64,000 nt of DNA from positions 3,576,001-3,640,000 of the forward strand of contig JAPTYO010000026.1 of NCBI GenBank assembly GCA_036873135.1. Reading direction: 5' to 3'. Of this stretch, positions 22,016-33,388 are shown piece by piece; positions within the stretch are counted from its first letter, which is position 1, and each line of letters starts with the position of its first letter. The notes beneath the pieces are model-generated. The model made no database searches and was not told the DNA's origin. It worked only from the letters and a program-made list of their open reading frames with translations. The translations under genes were made by a program, and so were the position numbers. Source of the DNA: Clarkia xantiana subsp. parviflora. Taxonomy: Eukaryota > Streptophyta > Magnoliopsida > Myrtales > Onagraceae.

Positions 22016-22454
22016 AACAGTACCATGTATACCATTTAAAGGGTATCAGAAGAAAGCATTACACCATCACTAAGAAGGATCCCATGAGAAAGTGATTCCA
22101 AAGTAAAGTGATATGAAGAACACACAATGTTTCTTTTCTTGAGGAAATAGCAGGTAAAGCATGAAGGAAAATTCAAAATAAGGATAAGTAAAGGAGACAC
22201 ACCAAAAGAAGGGTCCATAACCAAAGAACCACACACCAAGGCACAGGGAGATATCAGGAGAAGAGATATAATCACCCTGCCATGTATACAACGAGTAAAG
22301 ACAAGTGTATCAAGCAAAGATGGCAACACTAAGAAAAGTGGAGTTTCAAACTCTAAAGACAACCACAACCCACAGACAAAAACAATAATAAGAAGACACC
22401 ATGAGAAGAACCTCAAGTCACAAACTCACGAGACCATCACAAGAGATAGGTGTA
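22016..22454. other. Spacer between the arrays and the antisense ORF in C'
   Basis: A-rich sequence without a supported gene. Minus-strand open frames here are short and have no recognisable domain; the stretch may be the 3' UTR of the antisense ORF. Confidence 0.4.
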
Positions 22455-24245
22455 CTATTTCCTCATCTTCGCAATATGCCTAACAGCGAAGTTAGACAAA
22501 TCACCAAGCTGAGAAAAAGGAAAGTCAGGAGCAATCATGTACATACGCTCGAGAATCTCCTTTAAAGAAATACGTTTAGCCACAGAGCAGCGAACGTCGA
22601 TAGCAGCCTGATAAGAGGAAGAAGCCTTATACTCAGCGATAGCACACCCTTTCGCCTCCACACGAAACATCTCCTCAAGAGAGACCAACTCAGCAGCCCG
22701 AAGTACTTCATCACGATAAGACCTTTGTTTTAAGGCCTCAACCTCTTCCTTGAGAAGAGCAATACGACCCTCCAAATCTCGGCACCGCAAATCTGTGATA
22801 CGACTATGCTCCAAACAACTAATGAGCTTGGAGTTAAGGGAGACACAACTGTCCTCGTACACCTTCCTCTCCTCAGCAAGGTCAATAACAAGGGTGGACA
22901 AATTAACAAGGTCGACCATACCCTGCAACAAAAACAAAGGATGAGACAGATAACACACGAAAAAGAAATATGCTAAAGGATAACACGGTTAACAAAAGTT
23001 ACAGAAGCATAGCGAGCCAACACATCACGAGCCAATTCATAAGTTGCCTCCGACCCTTTAGACGGGGGCACACGATCGGCAGGAGGAACGGCAGACTGCA
23101 AAACACGAACTCCAACCTCAGGAGTTTGCAGAGAAGATTGATTGTCAAAACGAGCCCCACGTCCATAATAAGGCGCCCACTCAGACCCAACAATTCCATC
23201 AACAGGAGGACGAGACAGCTCCTTCCGACTCAGACGCGGAAGACGAAGTCTACCTATAACAAGGTACAGAGTAAATACCAATAAACACTAAGGAAACTCA
23301 GATATTCAAGGACTCACCAAACAAGGAAGAAGGAAAAGATGGCTCCCGACCCTCGATTGGGGTGCGTCAATATAGAAAGAAGATGGCACCTAACATCACC
23401 AGCACCCTTACCTCCAATTAGAGGACACCTCCCCGCACCATAAAAAATCGATCTTTCTGCAATCGAAGGTCCGGTCCCAGAATTAACTACTCCCACCCGT
23501 ACTGGCCTCTTACTCCTCATCAATCACCGGGGAGTTCTGCTGATCAAAAAAAAAAAAAAAAACACAAGCTTAGCTCAAGGAAAACAGAAAGCAGACGCTG
23601 GACATAAGATATAAACTCATTTTCCTAAAAGGACGAATACAAAGCCAAAAGGTATGAATAAAGAGACGACAAGGAAGACTCCACAGGTCAACAAACAGAG
23701 ATAGGGGGCACATGGGAAATAGTTGTAACCCCCAGCATAGAGAGACCTCACGGGCCAACAGGCAGAGGTAGAGAGCACAGGGGAAATAGTTGTAACCCCC
23801 AGCATAGAGAGACCTCACGGGCCAACAGGCAGAGGTAGGGAGCACAGGGGAGATAGTTGTAACCCCAGCATAGAGAGACCTCACGGGCCAACAGGCAGAG
23901 GTAAGGGGCAAGGGAAGATAGTCATAATCCCAGATCAGAAGACCCCACACGCCAGTAAGTAGAAACATGGGGGCAAGAAGATGGAAAGAGGATGGATCAA
24001 ACAGGACCGTATCACCATGAAGACCCACAAGTCAAAAACGATACAAGTAAAGAAACAATCGGTAGGTAGAGAAACTATCGAGGGAGAAGCGGGATTACGT
24101 CTCCCAAAAGCAATGCTTACACAAAAGAAAAGACACGTACCTCAATGCGACAAGCGTCCCAAGAAGCAAGTCCGACCAAGAATCCCACCGTCAAAAAGAA
24201 AAGAAGAGAAAAGGACAACGAGAATGAGGTAATCACTTGCCTTTT
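22455..24245 (-). pseudogene. Antisense ORF of C', N-terminal domain not detectable
   Basis: The best exon is 22958-22455 on the minus strand. It has a coiled-coil-like stretch (VYEDSCVSLNSKLISCLEHS, DLEGRIALLKEEVEALKQR) and a tail (EYKASSSYQAAIDVRC) that aligns with DYRRSGDFQADAM of B and EYRDSEEFKLAAV of F. A second open stretch, 23281-22973, is Pro/Ser-rich. A GC-rich 67-bp repeat and a TATA box lie upstream. The PF04195-like segment of B and F is not recognisable here. Reading frames between exons are not continuous by eye, so I treat it as decayed. Confidence 0.55.
23692..23953. repeat. 67-bp tandem repeat, four units, upstream of the C' antisense ORF
   Basis: Units begin AACAGGCAGAGGTAG and contain TAGTTGTAACCCCCAGCATA and GAGAGACCTCACGGGCC. 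The fourth unit is divergent. They lie in what would be a 5' intron or leader of the antisense gene. Confidence 0.85.
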
Positions 24246-24249
24246 TATA
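24243..24249 (-). promoter_or_regulatory. TATA box for the antisense ORF of C'
   Basis: Minus-strand TATAAAA in GTACTATAAAAAGGCAAG, followed by a pyrimidine-rich leader. The position matches the antisense promoter of B. Confidence 0.55.
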
Positions 24250-24416
24250 GTACAAAAGGTTAGGGTTTTTGCCAAAGTCGCCAAATCGACACCGTTGATT
24301 TTTAGAAAGGAAAAATTCAAAGGTCAGATTTAAAAAACTGATACCCCTGGCTCCCATTAACCGTGGTTAAACTCACACCTACCACAGTTAATATTCTATG
24401 GGTATATCTTTCAAGC

Positions 24417-24799
24417 ATCCCATACTTAGAAAAATTTTGGGCCAAAATTAAATTTTTCTCCACTTAGGCAAATCACGGCATGAAATTGAAGCATGAATCA
24501 CTTAGATGTATCCGTATTGCATTCCTATGCGAGCATGTATTTTTTGAGTATACGCCTGTAGCAAAGATAGATTTATTACTCCCACCTCAGACGGACGCGT
24601 GCTTAGGCACACGTCCGTGCTACTCAAACGTTTACAATTCCTCTATCTCATAAGGCAGGGGGCAGAGTCAGAGGCACGCATCTATGGGTAAGCAAATATT
24701 CAGACAAGAAGGTAAAACCCCGGTTTCAAATTGTGCGTGTCATACCATCCGGAAATAGAGTCAATCAAGGGTTAGGCCATTGGTTGACTCGGGGGCATG
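24417..24799 (+). other. Conserved pre-LTR block of C', with PPT
   Basis: Counterpart of 2217-2604. It ends TTGACTCGGGGGCATG directly against the 3' LTR; this purine run is the likely plus-strand primer. The block is better conserved between C and C' than the arrays beside it. Confidence 0.75.
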
Positions 24800-25548
24800 T
24801 GATGGATATACGCCCAATTTGAACCCGTTGACTTCCGAATCGTTGTATTTTTATCATCCCATTAATGATTGTAAATCGAAACTTCAACCCGAACACTCCG
24901 CGAGAACACCAACGGCTCGGACGAGGCCGAAGCGCTCGTCCGGCCGAGTCAAACTCACCTAGGTGAGGTTGGGTGGCCACACCCGACCTCCCCTATAGGG
25001 ATGGGGTTGGCCAACCCTATCCTCCCTAGGAGGGGTTGGGTGCCCTCACCCAACCCCTACCCTTGGGGGTCGGATTTCCCTTCCCCCCAAGGGCCCCGGC
25101 ACCATTTTTGGACTCCCATACTCGGTTTATTCCGCCTACCTTCTCTGTATCCTAAAGTCTTAATTATGCGTTTAAAGGTTAATTAACTGTGTTTAAAGGT
25201 TAACGATGTCATTAAGCCATCTTAATGACACCGTTGCCTATAAATACCCCACCTCCACTATTCATTGGGACATCTTGCCAATTTGGATAATTTTGCTCTA
25301 ACATCTCCCTAGCTTTATCTCTCTAAAAACCGTACTGACTTAGGCATCAGAGAGGGTTCATCAGGCACCACCCCCCCCCCCTCTGTGCCTGGTACTGCCC
25401 CTTCTGCAGGGCGAAAGGAGAAAAGAAGCTAAGGAAGGAAGGACGCAAGCTAAGACAGTGAAACCCGAGAGTACCGGATCCTACACATCTCCAGTGAGGA
25501 ACGAGATTTGAGCCGACCACCCGTTGACCCTGATCTCGGAACCTAACA
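24800..25548 (+). repeat. 3' LTR of C' (749 bp)
   Basis: Same termini as the 5' LTR. TATA box at about 25238-25244. It is followed directly by AGCGT, the right target duplicate. Confidence 0.93.
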
Positions 25549-25553
25549 AGCGT
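25549..25553. repeat. Target-site duplicate of C', right copy (AGCGT)
   Basis: Matches 15995-15999 exactly and marks the return to copia D1. Confidence 0.95.
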
Positions 25554-26204
25554 GAACAGATGAAAAGTGCAGAGTACCTCAATATGGTAGGAAGTCTGAT
25601 TTACGTTATGCAATGCACTCGTCTGTTTATCTGATACGCTGTGGGCCATTTAAAAGTCGTCAAACGAATTATGAGATATCTGAAATATACGGCAGACTAC
25701 GAACTGTGCTATGAGGGTAGTAAGCTAGAATTGAAAGGCTATAGTGACACCGACCACGGTGGTCATCTAGATGATCGTGAACCCACCTCAGGAGGAGTGT
25801 TTCTCCTTGCTAATGCCGCTAGCTCTTGTATGAGTAAGAAGCAATCATGTGTCGCTCTGTCCACTATGAAATCCGAATTCGTAGCTCTCTTTAAGAATGC
25901 ACAGGAGGTTGTCTAGCTAAGAAGACTAATGACTACCCTATTTGACATCGAGGACAGGAGTAAGCCTTTATGCATATACTCTGATAATCAAGCAGCGATA
26001 GGGGCAGTCAATAATCCTAAGTACAATAGTATGACAAAACACATTGACATAAAATATAACTATGCGAAGAGTGTGGTAGAGAACAAGTTGATCACAGTTG
26101 AATTCATGCCATCAGAGGATATGATTTCGGATCCATTAACTAAACCTTTACAGAATGATTTTTTCAAAAAGCACGTAAAAATGCGTGGATTGCATAGGAT
26201 TTAG
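25554..26204 (+). pseudogene. Copia D1, right part: end of RT and RNase H
   Basis: Continues the D1 frame broken at 15999. Motifs: RIMRYLKYTADYELCYEGSK, DTDHGGHLDDREPTSGGVFL (RNase H), SKKQSCVALSTMKSE, IYSDNQAAIGAVNNP and SDPLTKPLQ, ending at a stop at 26204. A TAG at 25914 stands where a Trp is expected (VWLRRL). The first acidic residues of RNase H are changed. Confidence 0.85.
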
Positions 26205-27317
26205 AAGGCGTAAATTATGACAGTAAATTTATTGAATTTGAAGTTCTATTTGAATAAAAGAATTGCTAATTGAGATTATGATATTTACGACGTCGTAATG
26301 GCATTATTACATCGGATGGACTGTCTATAAACTAGTTGTTGCAACGTAAAACCTCCAAATAAAATATGTCAAATGTGGACCCTTCCATCTCGTACGGGCA
26401 CGGTTGTCTTGATGGAAATGATTCCTCAGCGATATCAAGACCGGGTAAGAACCATGGTGTTTTGAGATAGAAACCTGGTAATGCAAAATGATCATTTGGT
26501 TTCGGGGTAACATAACATGATCAAACTTTTTCAGATTGCCTTGACGAACTCTGTTCGATATTACCACATTCTGGGCTAGATGAGAATCTTCGATAGCATA
26601 TGACATTCTCATTCCTAACATAAAATAAATCTAAGTTATGCTATCTACGCGCACTTCATATTGCGCGTGCCATGTTCGACCACTAGGTAAGGCTCGGTTG
26701 TGTTAGACGGATTCTTCTGAGATTCTTAAGGACACAAACTTCTAAATCTTGAGCGTGTGACTGATCAAAGGTGCTGAATGGAGCAACACCCGATTTACTC
26801 TTATCAATCGATACTCATATTCAAGGTTGGGCTCAATGTCGCTCCCAGGCGTACGAACGTAGCGCCAAACAAAAAGTCCAAGTGACCACGTTTTGGGCAT
26901 CATTTGAGTTTGACCTAGGATATGAACAACGGGGATGGTCATACACATCTGTCATTCTCCGACTCTTGTATTCACTAGGTGGCCACAAACTGGATATTAG
27001 TTGAAGGTTGTGAATACTTGTACATATGCCTTGGAGAAGTATTCCTTTGGGAGAAACTTGGAAATTGGAGAATTAAAGTTGACCAGGGGTACAACGCGGC
27101 TCAGAGAAGTAACAAGTTGATAATAGATTAAGGAATCAACGTTCTGCGATGCTACAACACTCTTAACCGATAAGTAGCACGATGTGCGTTGTGTCTGTCG
27201 GTCGCTCGTCGAACCTCATATGAACAATGCGGAAACTGGATTGCATCATTGAATGAATGTTGATGTTTTTGTCGGCAACATATTAACAAGCACTCTCCCA
27301 TTACGGCGAGTGGGAGT
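26205..27317 (+). other. 3' untranslated region of copia D1
   Basis: About 1.1 kb with no gene. It aligns along its length with 30244-31357 of D2 (for example AAAAGAATTGCTAATTGAG and CTATAAACTAGTTGTTG). It ends in GGCGAGTGGGAG, the likely PPT. Both copies carry it, so the long non-coding tail belongs to the family. Confidence 0.7.
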
Positions 27318-27916
27318 TGTTGGCATATGGAGTATATGGGCCGCCGTAATAGAGAGTCCATTAATATAAGCCCAACATCCTAAGCATAATTTGGGTATGT
27401 CACATTAGGGATTTTGGGTCAGGCCAAAATCCCAATGGACCATGCGAGGCCCAAAATTGGGCCTATCCGATTATGTGGTACGATCGAACCTAAGGGAGCA
27501 AGCCCTTGATGGGCTTTGCTCACCTCCTCTTATAAGTATGAGGTGTTAGGGGATTTGTTAAGGTAAATCACTTACTCTGATTTAGTTGAGACAAAATAAA
27601 TCCCCTCTCCCTCACAATATATAGGTTTGGCTGAAACACTTAACACCCAAGGAGGTGTCAAAATTGCTGAAGCAATTTAACCCAAAGATCCATCCCAGCA
27701 ACCAGATTGAAGAGGCTTTGCTATGGAGACCATAGCCTGTGGATTTCTCTTCAACAAGGGTTCATGCAGGACCCCGTCTGGCTGATCGCGAACTCCCTCG
27801 TGACGTTTTTAGGCTACGAAAATCTAAACTGGTATGTGCTTCCTTTCCGCTGCGTAATTAGTTTACCAAGCATGTACACGTGTTTTATTCCATTATTGTA
27901 TCATCTAAATCCATTA
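27318..27916 (+). repeat. 3' LTR of copia D1 (about 599 bp)
   Basis: Starts TGTTGGCATATGGAGTAT and ends in a decayed form of the family's ACCAACA end (here ATCCATTA). It aligns with both D2 LTRs, including CCCATTAATATAAGCCCAAC-like sequence and the TATA area (CTTATAAGTATGAGGTGT). Confidence 0.85.
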
Positions 27917-28117
27917 CTTTCCATAGGAGGAAAGGTTTTATCTGGCGTTGATGGAAAGTAGGTCGCCACCTCATCTTTCCTTTGGAGTAAATGTTTTTTT
28001 TTTAAGGTGGTGAGGAGTAGGTCGCCGCCTCTCCACCTTCCTTCATAATATGGGCTTTAGCGAGGGGTTCTGTGCTCTCACCTATTGCTATTGACGTACC
28101 TAGTGTCGACTCTTATG
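27917..28117. other. Relic between D1 and D2
   Basis: Contains GTAGGTCGCCACCTC twice, with short variations. Similar phrases (GGTTGCCACCTCACCATTCC) recur near 39405-39500, so it is probably the remains of an array from an older Tat element. No gene seen. Confidence 0.4.
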
Positions 28118-28122
28118 ATAGA

Positions 28123-28740
28123 TGTTGGCATTTCGTGTATTTGGGCAACCGTAATAGGGAGCCCATTAATATAAGCCCAACAGGATAAGAATATTTGGGA
28201 TTAGCTACATAACGGATTTTGAGTCAGGCCAAAATCCCTATGAGCCACAATTGGCCCAAAATGGGCCAAGCCGAATCACTGCATAGTTTGGCCGAAATAG
28301 TGAGGTAAGCCCTAGTGGGCTTTGCTCACCTCCTCTTATAAATAGGAGGTGTTAGGGGATTTATCAGGGTTAATCACTCTTCCAGGTTTAATCACTCTTC
28401 TCCCTTTTAGCTGAGACAAAAGAAATCCATCTCCCACACATCGAGAAAATTCGGCCAAACCCTTCTTCATCATTGGAGATGCCGAAATTGCAAATGAAAT
28501 TTACCCCAGAGATCTATCCCAACAACCGGATTGAAGAGACATTGTTGTGGAGACCATTGCATGTGGATTTCTCTTCAACAAGGGTTCCTGCTGGACTTCG
28601 TCTGGCAGATCGCGAACTCCCTAATGAGGATCTTGGGATGCGGAAAGAAAAAATGGTATGTGCTCCTTAATCCGTTGCATAATTAGTTTACCATTCGTCT
28701 ACAGTGTTTTGATCCGTAATTGTATCCCATAAAACCAATA
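28123..28740 (+). repeat. 5' LTR of D2
   Basis: Starts TGTTGGCATTTCGTGTAT, ends AAAACCAATA (the 3' LTR keeps AACCAACA). TATA box TATAAAT at 28337-28343. It holds a duplicated GTTTAATCACTCTTC phrase that the other copies lack. Confidence 0.88.
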
Positions 28741-28741
28741 G

Positions 28742-28753
28742 TGGTATCAGAGC
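28742..28753 (+). other. Primer-binding site of D2 (initiator tRNA-Met)
   Basis: TGGTATCAGAGC, the standard copia PBS, one base after the LTR. Confidence 0.92.
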
Positions 28754-28984
28754 TTGTGTAGGGTGTTCATGATTTTTCTAAAACTACGTTCATGAATATT
28801 ATTGAAAATGTGAATTTTTTTCATAATCGAATTTGGAATTTTAATCGATGTAAAATTTGTCCTTGTAATTGCTTACCGAACCATAGGGCCGCGGCAAAGC
28901 CACGACTTGGCCAGCCATGGCCAAGCCACGGTGAAGCCGTGGCCATATACACTACAAGAAAACATAGTTATAAACATTATGAGA

Positions 28985-30243
28985 TAAAGCTCGACTTGCC
29001 GCGAAAGGATATACCCAATTCCACGGAGTGGGCTTTGATAAAACTTACTCACTAATTGTGCGTTATACCAATGTCCGAGCCATTTTTGGCCGTGTTTGCT
29101 AGCCTCGATCTCGATTTGCACCAGATGGATGTTAAGACTGTTCATTCATGGGAACTTGGAAGAAGAGATCTACGCGGAGCAACCAAAGGGTTTCATATCC
29201 CCAGGGAATGAACGTATTCATGAATCTTCACGAGGATCCTTACATGTATACTAAGACCTTTGGGTCAAAGTACGTCGTCATGACGTTATATGTCGATGGC
29301 ATCCTTAATTTAGCAAACGACGTAAGTTATTTAAAGAAAACAAAGTCCCGGTTAGAATCTGTATTTGAGATGAAGGACATGGGCGAGGCCACTTACATCA
29401 TAGGCATTAAGATTGCTAGAGATCGTGGTGCTAAGGAAGCCTATATCAACAAGTTATTGAGAAGGTTAAGTCTCTATGATGCAAAACCCGTGGAGACGCC
29501 GGTTGTATATGGGAGTGAACTTTCGAAGTGTGATGGCCGAATGAACATGGCAGTGTGAACAGATGAAAAGTGCAGACTACCTCATTATGGTAGGAAGTCT
29601 GATGTACGCGATGCAATGCACACGTCCGTATATCTGTTACGTTGTGGAATTAGTAACGCGTTTCCAATCGGACCCCGATTATCAACATTTAAAAGTCGTC
29701 AAATGATTTATGAGATATTTGAAATGTACGGCATACTGTGGACTGTGCTATGAGGGAAGTAAGCTAGAATTGAAAGGCTATACTGACGCCGACCATGGTG
29801 CTGATCTAGATGATCGTGAGTCCACCTCAGGAGGAGTGTTTCTCGTTGCTAATTCTGCCATCTATTGGATGAGCAAGAAGCAATCATGTGTCGCACTATC
29901 CACTATGGAATCTGATTCTTAGCTCTCTTTAAGAATGCACAAGACGCTGTCTGTCTAAGGAGACTAATGATTTCCCTATTTGATGTCGAGGACAGGAGTA
30001 AGCCTTTGATCATTTACTCTAGTAGTCAAGCAGCGATAGGGGAAGTCAAGAATCCTAAGTACAATAGTATGATAAAACACACATTGATATAAAATTTAAC
30101 TTTCGAAGAGTGTGGTAGAGGACAAGCTGATCACAGTTGAATTCTTGCCTTCAGAGGATATGGTTTCGGATCCATTAATTAAACCCTTACGCAAGGATGT
30201 TTTCGAAAAGCACGTAAAACTACTTGGATTGCGTAGGATTTAG
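28985..30243 (+). pseudogene. D2 reverse transcriptase and RNase H remnant
   Basis: Begins at KARLDLPRKDIP-like text (the RT KARLVAKG region) and is frameshifted near 29150. It is then open from 29148 to 29558 (GMNVFMNLHEDPYMYTKTFG, LYVDGILNLANDV, MKDMGEATYIIGIKIARDRG). The catalytic box reads YVDG, not YVDD. RNase H follows at 29710-29922 (YTDADHGADLDDRESTSGGV, MSKKQSCVALSTMESDS) and ends at an early stop. Homology goes on in broken frames to about 30243. It is dead at the active site as well as by truncation. Confidence 0.85.
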
Positions 30244-31357
30244 AAGGCTTAAATAGTGACAGTAACATTTTTGAATTTGAATTAATATTTGAATAAAAGA
30301 ATTGCTAATTGAGTTTATGATATTTACGATGTCATAATGTAATTATTACATCGTATGGACGGTCTATAAACTAGTTGTTGGAGCGTAATACCTCTCAATA
30401 AAATATGTCGAATGTGGACCCTGCCATGTCAAACGAGCATGGTTGTCTTGATGGCAAGGATTCCTCATCCAAATCAAGACCGGCTAAGAACCATGGTGTT
30501 TTGAAAGAGAAGCGTTGTTTTGCAAAACGATCATTTGGTTTCGGGGTAAAAAGACATGATCAAAGTTTTGCAGATCGCCGTGACGAACTATGTTCGTCTA
30601 TTACCAAATTCTGGGCTAGATGATAATCTATGATAGCATATGACATTCCTATTCCTGATATATAATAAATTCAGGTTGTGCTATTGATGCTCACTACATA
30701 CTGCGCTAGCCATGTTCAACCACTAGGTAAGGCTTGGTTGTGTTAGCCGGAATCTTCCTAGATTCTGAAGGACCCAAAATTCTTCACCTTGAACGTGTTA
30801 CTGATTCCATGTGCTGAATGAAGCAGCACCAAAAGTACCCTTATCACTCGGAACTCATATTCAAGGTTGGGCTCAATGTCGCTCCAGGCGTTCGAGCGTA
30901 GGGCCAATCAAAAGGGCCAAGTTACCACATTTTGGGCACATGTTGAGTTTGACTAAGGATATGAACGATGAGGATAATCATGCACATCTTTCAATCTCTG
31001 ACACATGTATTAACTAATTGGCCACCCACCGGATATTAGTTGAAGGTTGTAAATAGTTGTACAGATGCCTTAGAGAAGTATACCTTTGGGGTAACCTTGG
31101 AAATTGGAGAATAACAAGTGACCAGGGGTACAACGCGGCTCAGAGAAGTAACAGGTTGATAATAGATTAGGGAATCAACGCTCCGCGGACACTAAAACAC
31201 TCTTAACCGATGAGTAGCACGATGTTCGTTGTATCTATCGGTCGCACGGTAAACCACGTATGAATAATATGGAAACTTGATCGGATCACTGTATGAATGT
31301 TTATGTGTTGGTCGACAACATATTAACAAACACCCTCCTATTCCGGCGAGTGGGAAC
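30244..31357 (+). other. 3' untranslated region of D2
   Basis: Aligns with 26205-27317 of D1. No gene. Ends in GGCGAGTGGGAAC before the 3' LTR. Confidence 0.7.
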
Positions 31358-31949
31358 TATTGGCATTTGAAGTATACGGGCCGCCGTAATAGAGAGCCCA
31401 TTAATATAAGACCAACATCCTAAGCATAATTGGGGTATGTCAAATTAGGGATTTTGGGTCAGGCCAAAATCATTATGAGCCACAATTGGTCCCTAATGGG
31501 CCAAGCCAAATCACTGCACTGTTTGGCTGAAATAATGAGGTAAGCCCTAGGTGGGCTCCTCTTATAAATAGGAGGTGTTAGGGGATTTGTTAGGGTTAAT
31601 CACTCTTCTCCCTTTTATTTGAGACAAAATAAATTCCTCCACCTCACATCAAGTAAATTAGGCCGAACCCTTATTCACCATTGGAGGTATCGAAATTGCT
31701 AAGGCAACATACCCTAGAGTTCCATCCCAGGAATTGGATTGAAGAGGCTTTGTTGTGGAGACCATTCCATGTGGATTGCTCTTCTTCAAGGCTTCCCGCA
31801 GGATACCATTTGGTAGATCGCGAAATCCCTCGTGACGATCTTGGGCTACGGAAAGCAAAACTAGCATGTGCTCCTTTATTCCATTGCATTATTAGTTTAC
31901 CATACATGTACAAAGTTTTGATCTGTAATTGTATCCCCTAAAACCAACA
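31358..31949 (+). repeat. 3' LTR of D2
   Basis: Begins TATTGGCATTTGAAG (first TG changed to TA), ends AAAACCAACA. Followed by ATAGA, the right target duplicate. Confidence 0.88.
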
Positions 31950-31954
31950 ATAGA

Positions 31955-32650
31955 GTCGTCGACCTTTATCTTCACCTTTTCAATTTTTGCCTTATTAGTC
32001 CTCGACTTTGGGACTTGACTTTTGAGGGACCCGACTTGTTGGTTGGCGATCTTGAGTTCCATTGTACTAGGATCTAACACCCGTCGATATGCGGCAACTG
32101 GAGTGCCTCTTCGAAGGTCCCCGCGAAAGAGAAGCCCGCCAAGGCATCCTCTGAAATGCCCTTGATTGTTAAGATGCTTCCAAAGTGGAGGAGGTAGCAG
32201 TTGAGAAGACGTTGAAACCTAAGGGGCAAGTGAAGTTGCCTGCTATGCCTGACAAGGTCGATGCTTCTTCAGCCAGGGCTCATTAAAAGAAGAAGAACAA
32301 CACGATCTTTGGGAAAACTTCTAGTGAGTCGACAATCGGTCTTCCCGACGATGCCCGACTTCATGAGGAGTTAGACTACATATTTCCTTTCCACGGTATG
32401 AATTTCATTCCCGGCTGCCTTCGTTTCTATGAAATAGAAATTTTCCTTGCTGGCCCACTTTTTATTTATTTTCAGGCGACGCCTTGTTGGAGAAGCAAGA
32501 TATTGGTCCCTCCAAGTCGCCATTCTGATCTGGGATGAAGTATTAGGGTCCTCCCTTCAGATAAGGCATGCTTTGGAGGATTCCCGACAATTTTGTTTGC
32601 GGCACCGACTGGAATCCTATAAAGTCTTTGGGGGGATATCCCCTTAAGAA
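31955..32650 (+). pseudogene. Relic of a Tat antisense ORF (older element H)
   Basis: Short plus-strand open pieces: a Lys-rich part (VEEVAVEKTLKPKGQVKLPA, with KKKNNT), then LPDDARLHEELDYIFPFHG ending at a GTATGA donor-like site near 32397. An acceptor-like TTATTTTCAG follows near 32476. The order (basic segment, exon, intron, exon) resembles exon 3 and beyond of the B and F antisense genes. Stops interrupt it. It is the host into which D2 and then B2 inserted. Confidence 0.4.
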
Positions 32651-32655
32651 GGGGT

Positions 32656-33352
32656 TGATGGGTCCGACTATAGCCGTCAGGCCCTTTAACGGCGAGGAAA
32701 CGGCAAACAGGCCCACCAGGCCCAGAGTAAGGGTCAAGATGACCTAGGAGAAGGGTCCCGATGAAGGGAGTCCCGACGAAGCAGGGTCCCGACAGAGTCG
32801 GTCCCGACAGTGGAGCTAGAAGCTCCCGACGAGAAGCCTTTAAGTAGGCCCCGATGATGAATCCCTGAGAATGATTGGCCCTGTCACGATGACGAGGGGC
32901 CCCGAGCGGTGACACAACGAGATAACTCTGGAGTCCCCGACGGGAGTCGGGACTCGTTACCAGAGGATAAAGCCAAGATATGCGGGGCGTGGCCGAGATA
33001 TACGGAACGTGGTTAAGATACACGGATCGTGGCCGAGATACGCGGGGCATGGCTAAGATACGCGAGATCGTGTACGAGATAAGCGGGATACGGGTTAACC
33101 ACCCCTAACGGTTCGCCAGGTACCTGAGGCACCTCTTTGCCTATAAAAGGGCAGGAGGTCACCTCAGATCACTTACGTTGAAATTGAATACTTTTGATAT
33201 CTGTTGCTTGCCAGTCAAACGAGGTACTCATTTAAGCATCGGAGAGGGATTCTGGGTCACCGCCCGGTCTATCCCCTCTTGCAGGATTGCGTGGAGCAAA
33301 GGAGCTAGGATTGCCGTCAAGATCCGTGCCGGAGTTTCACCGTGATCCAACA
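32656..33352 (+). repeat. 5' LTR of B2 (697 bp)
   Basis: TGATGGGTCCGACTATAG to GTGATCCAACA. TATA box TATAAAA at 33142-33148. U3 holds five or six 20-bp units of the form GTGGCCGAGATATACGGAAC (about 32970-33085). Confidence 0.95.
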
Positions 33353-33373
33353 TTGGCGCCGTCTGTGGGAAAC
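33353..33373 (+). other. Primer-binding site of B2
   Basis: TTGGCGCCGTCTGTGGGAAA after the LTR, the same as B and F; nine to ten bases fit tRNA-Asp. Confidence 0.8.
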
Positions 33374-33388
33374 TAACAAAAAGCTGAT

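Larger units (their letters stand above)
16000..25548 (+). mobile_element. Gypsy/Tat-type element C', complete structure, lacking gag
   Basis: 9.55 kb between perfect 5-bp duplicates (AGCGT). Layout: 5' LTR 16000-16758, PBS 16761, PR-RT-RH-IN ORF 16810-20736 with two internal stops, tandem arrays 21040-22015, antisense ORF relic 22455-24245, PPT, 3' LTR 24800-25548. It inserted in copia D1, whose RT sequence ends at 15999 and continues at 25554. It is the reference copy for truncated element C. Confidence 0.95.
28123..31949 (+). mobile_element. Copia element D2, internally deleted, both LTRs and TSD present
   Basis: Five-base duplicates ATAGA at 28118-28122 and 31950-31954. LTRs 28123-28740 and 31358-31949; PBS for initiator tRNA-Met at 28742. 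Inside, only the C-terminal RT and RNase H remain, plus a long 3' UTR. Gag, protease and integrase are absent, and RT begins at nearly the same codon as in D1. LTR divergence is obvious by eye, so it is old. Confidence 0.9.

Noticed and set aside
32651..32655. GGGGT as target-site duplicate of B2
   Set aside because: No second GGGGT follows the right LTR; PBS-like sequence is found there instead.
32472..33050. 192-aa minus-strand ORF (also at 38019-38561 and, in part, 13797-14216)
   Set aside because: It lies wholly inside LTR sequence and repeats with each LTR; no domain. It is a by-product of LTR composition.
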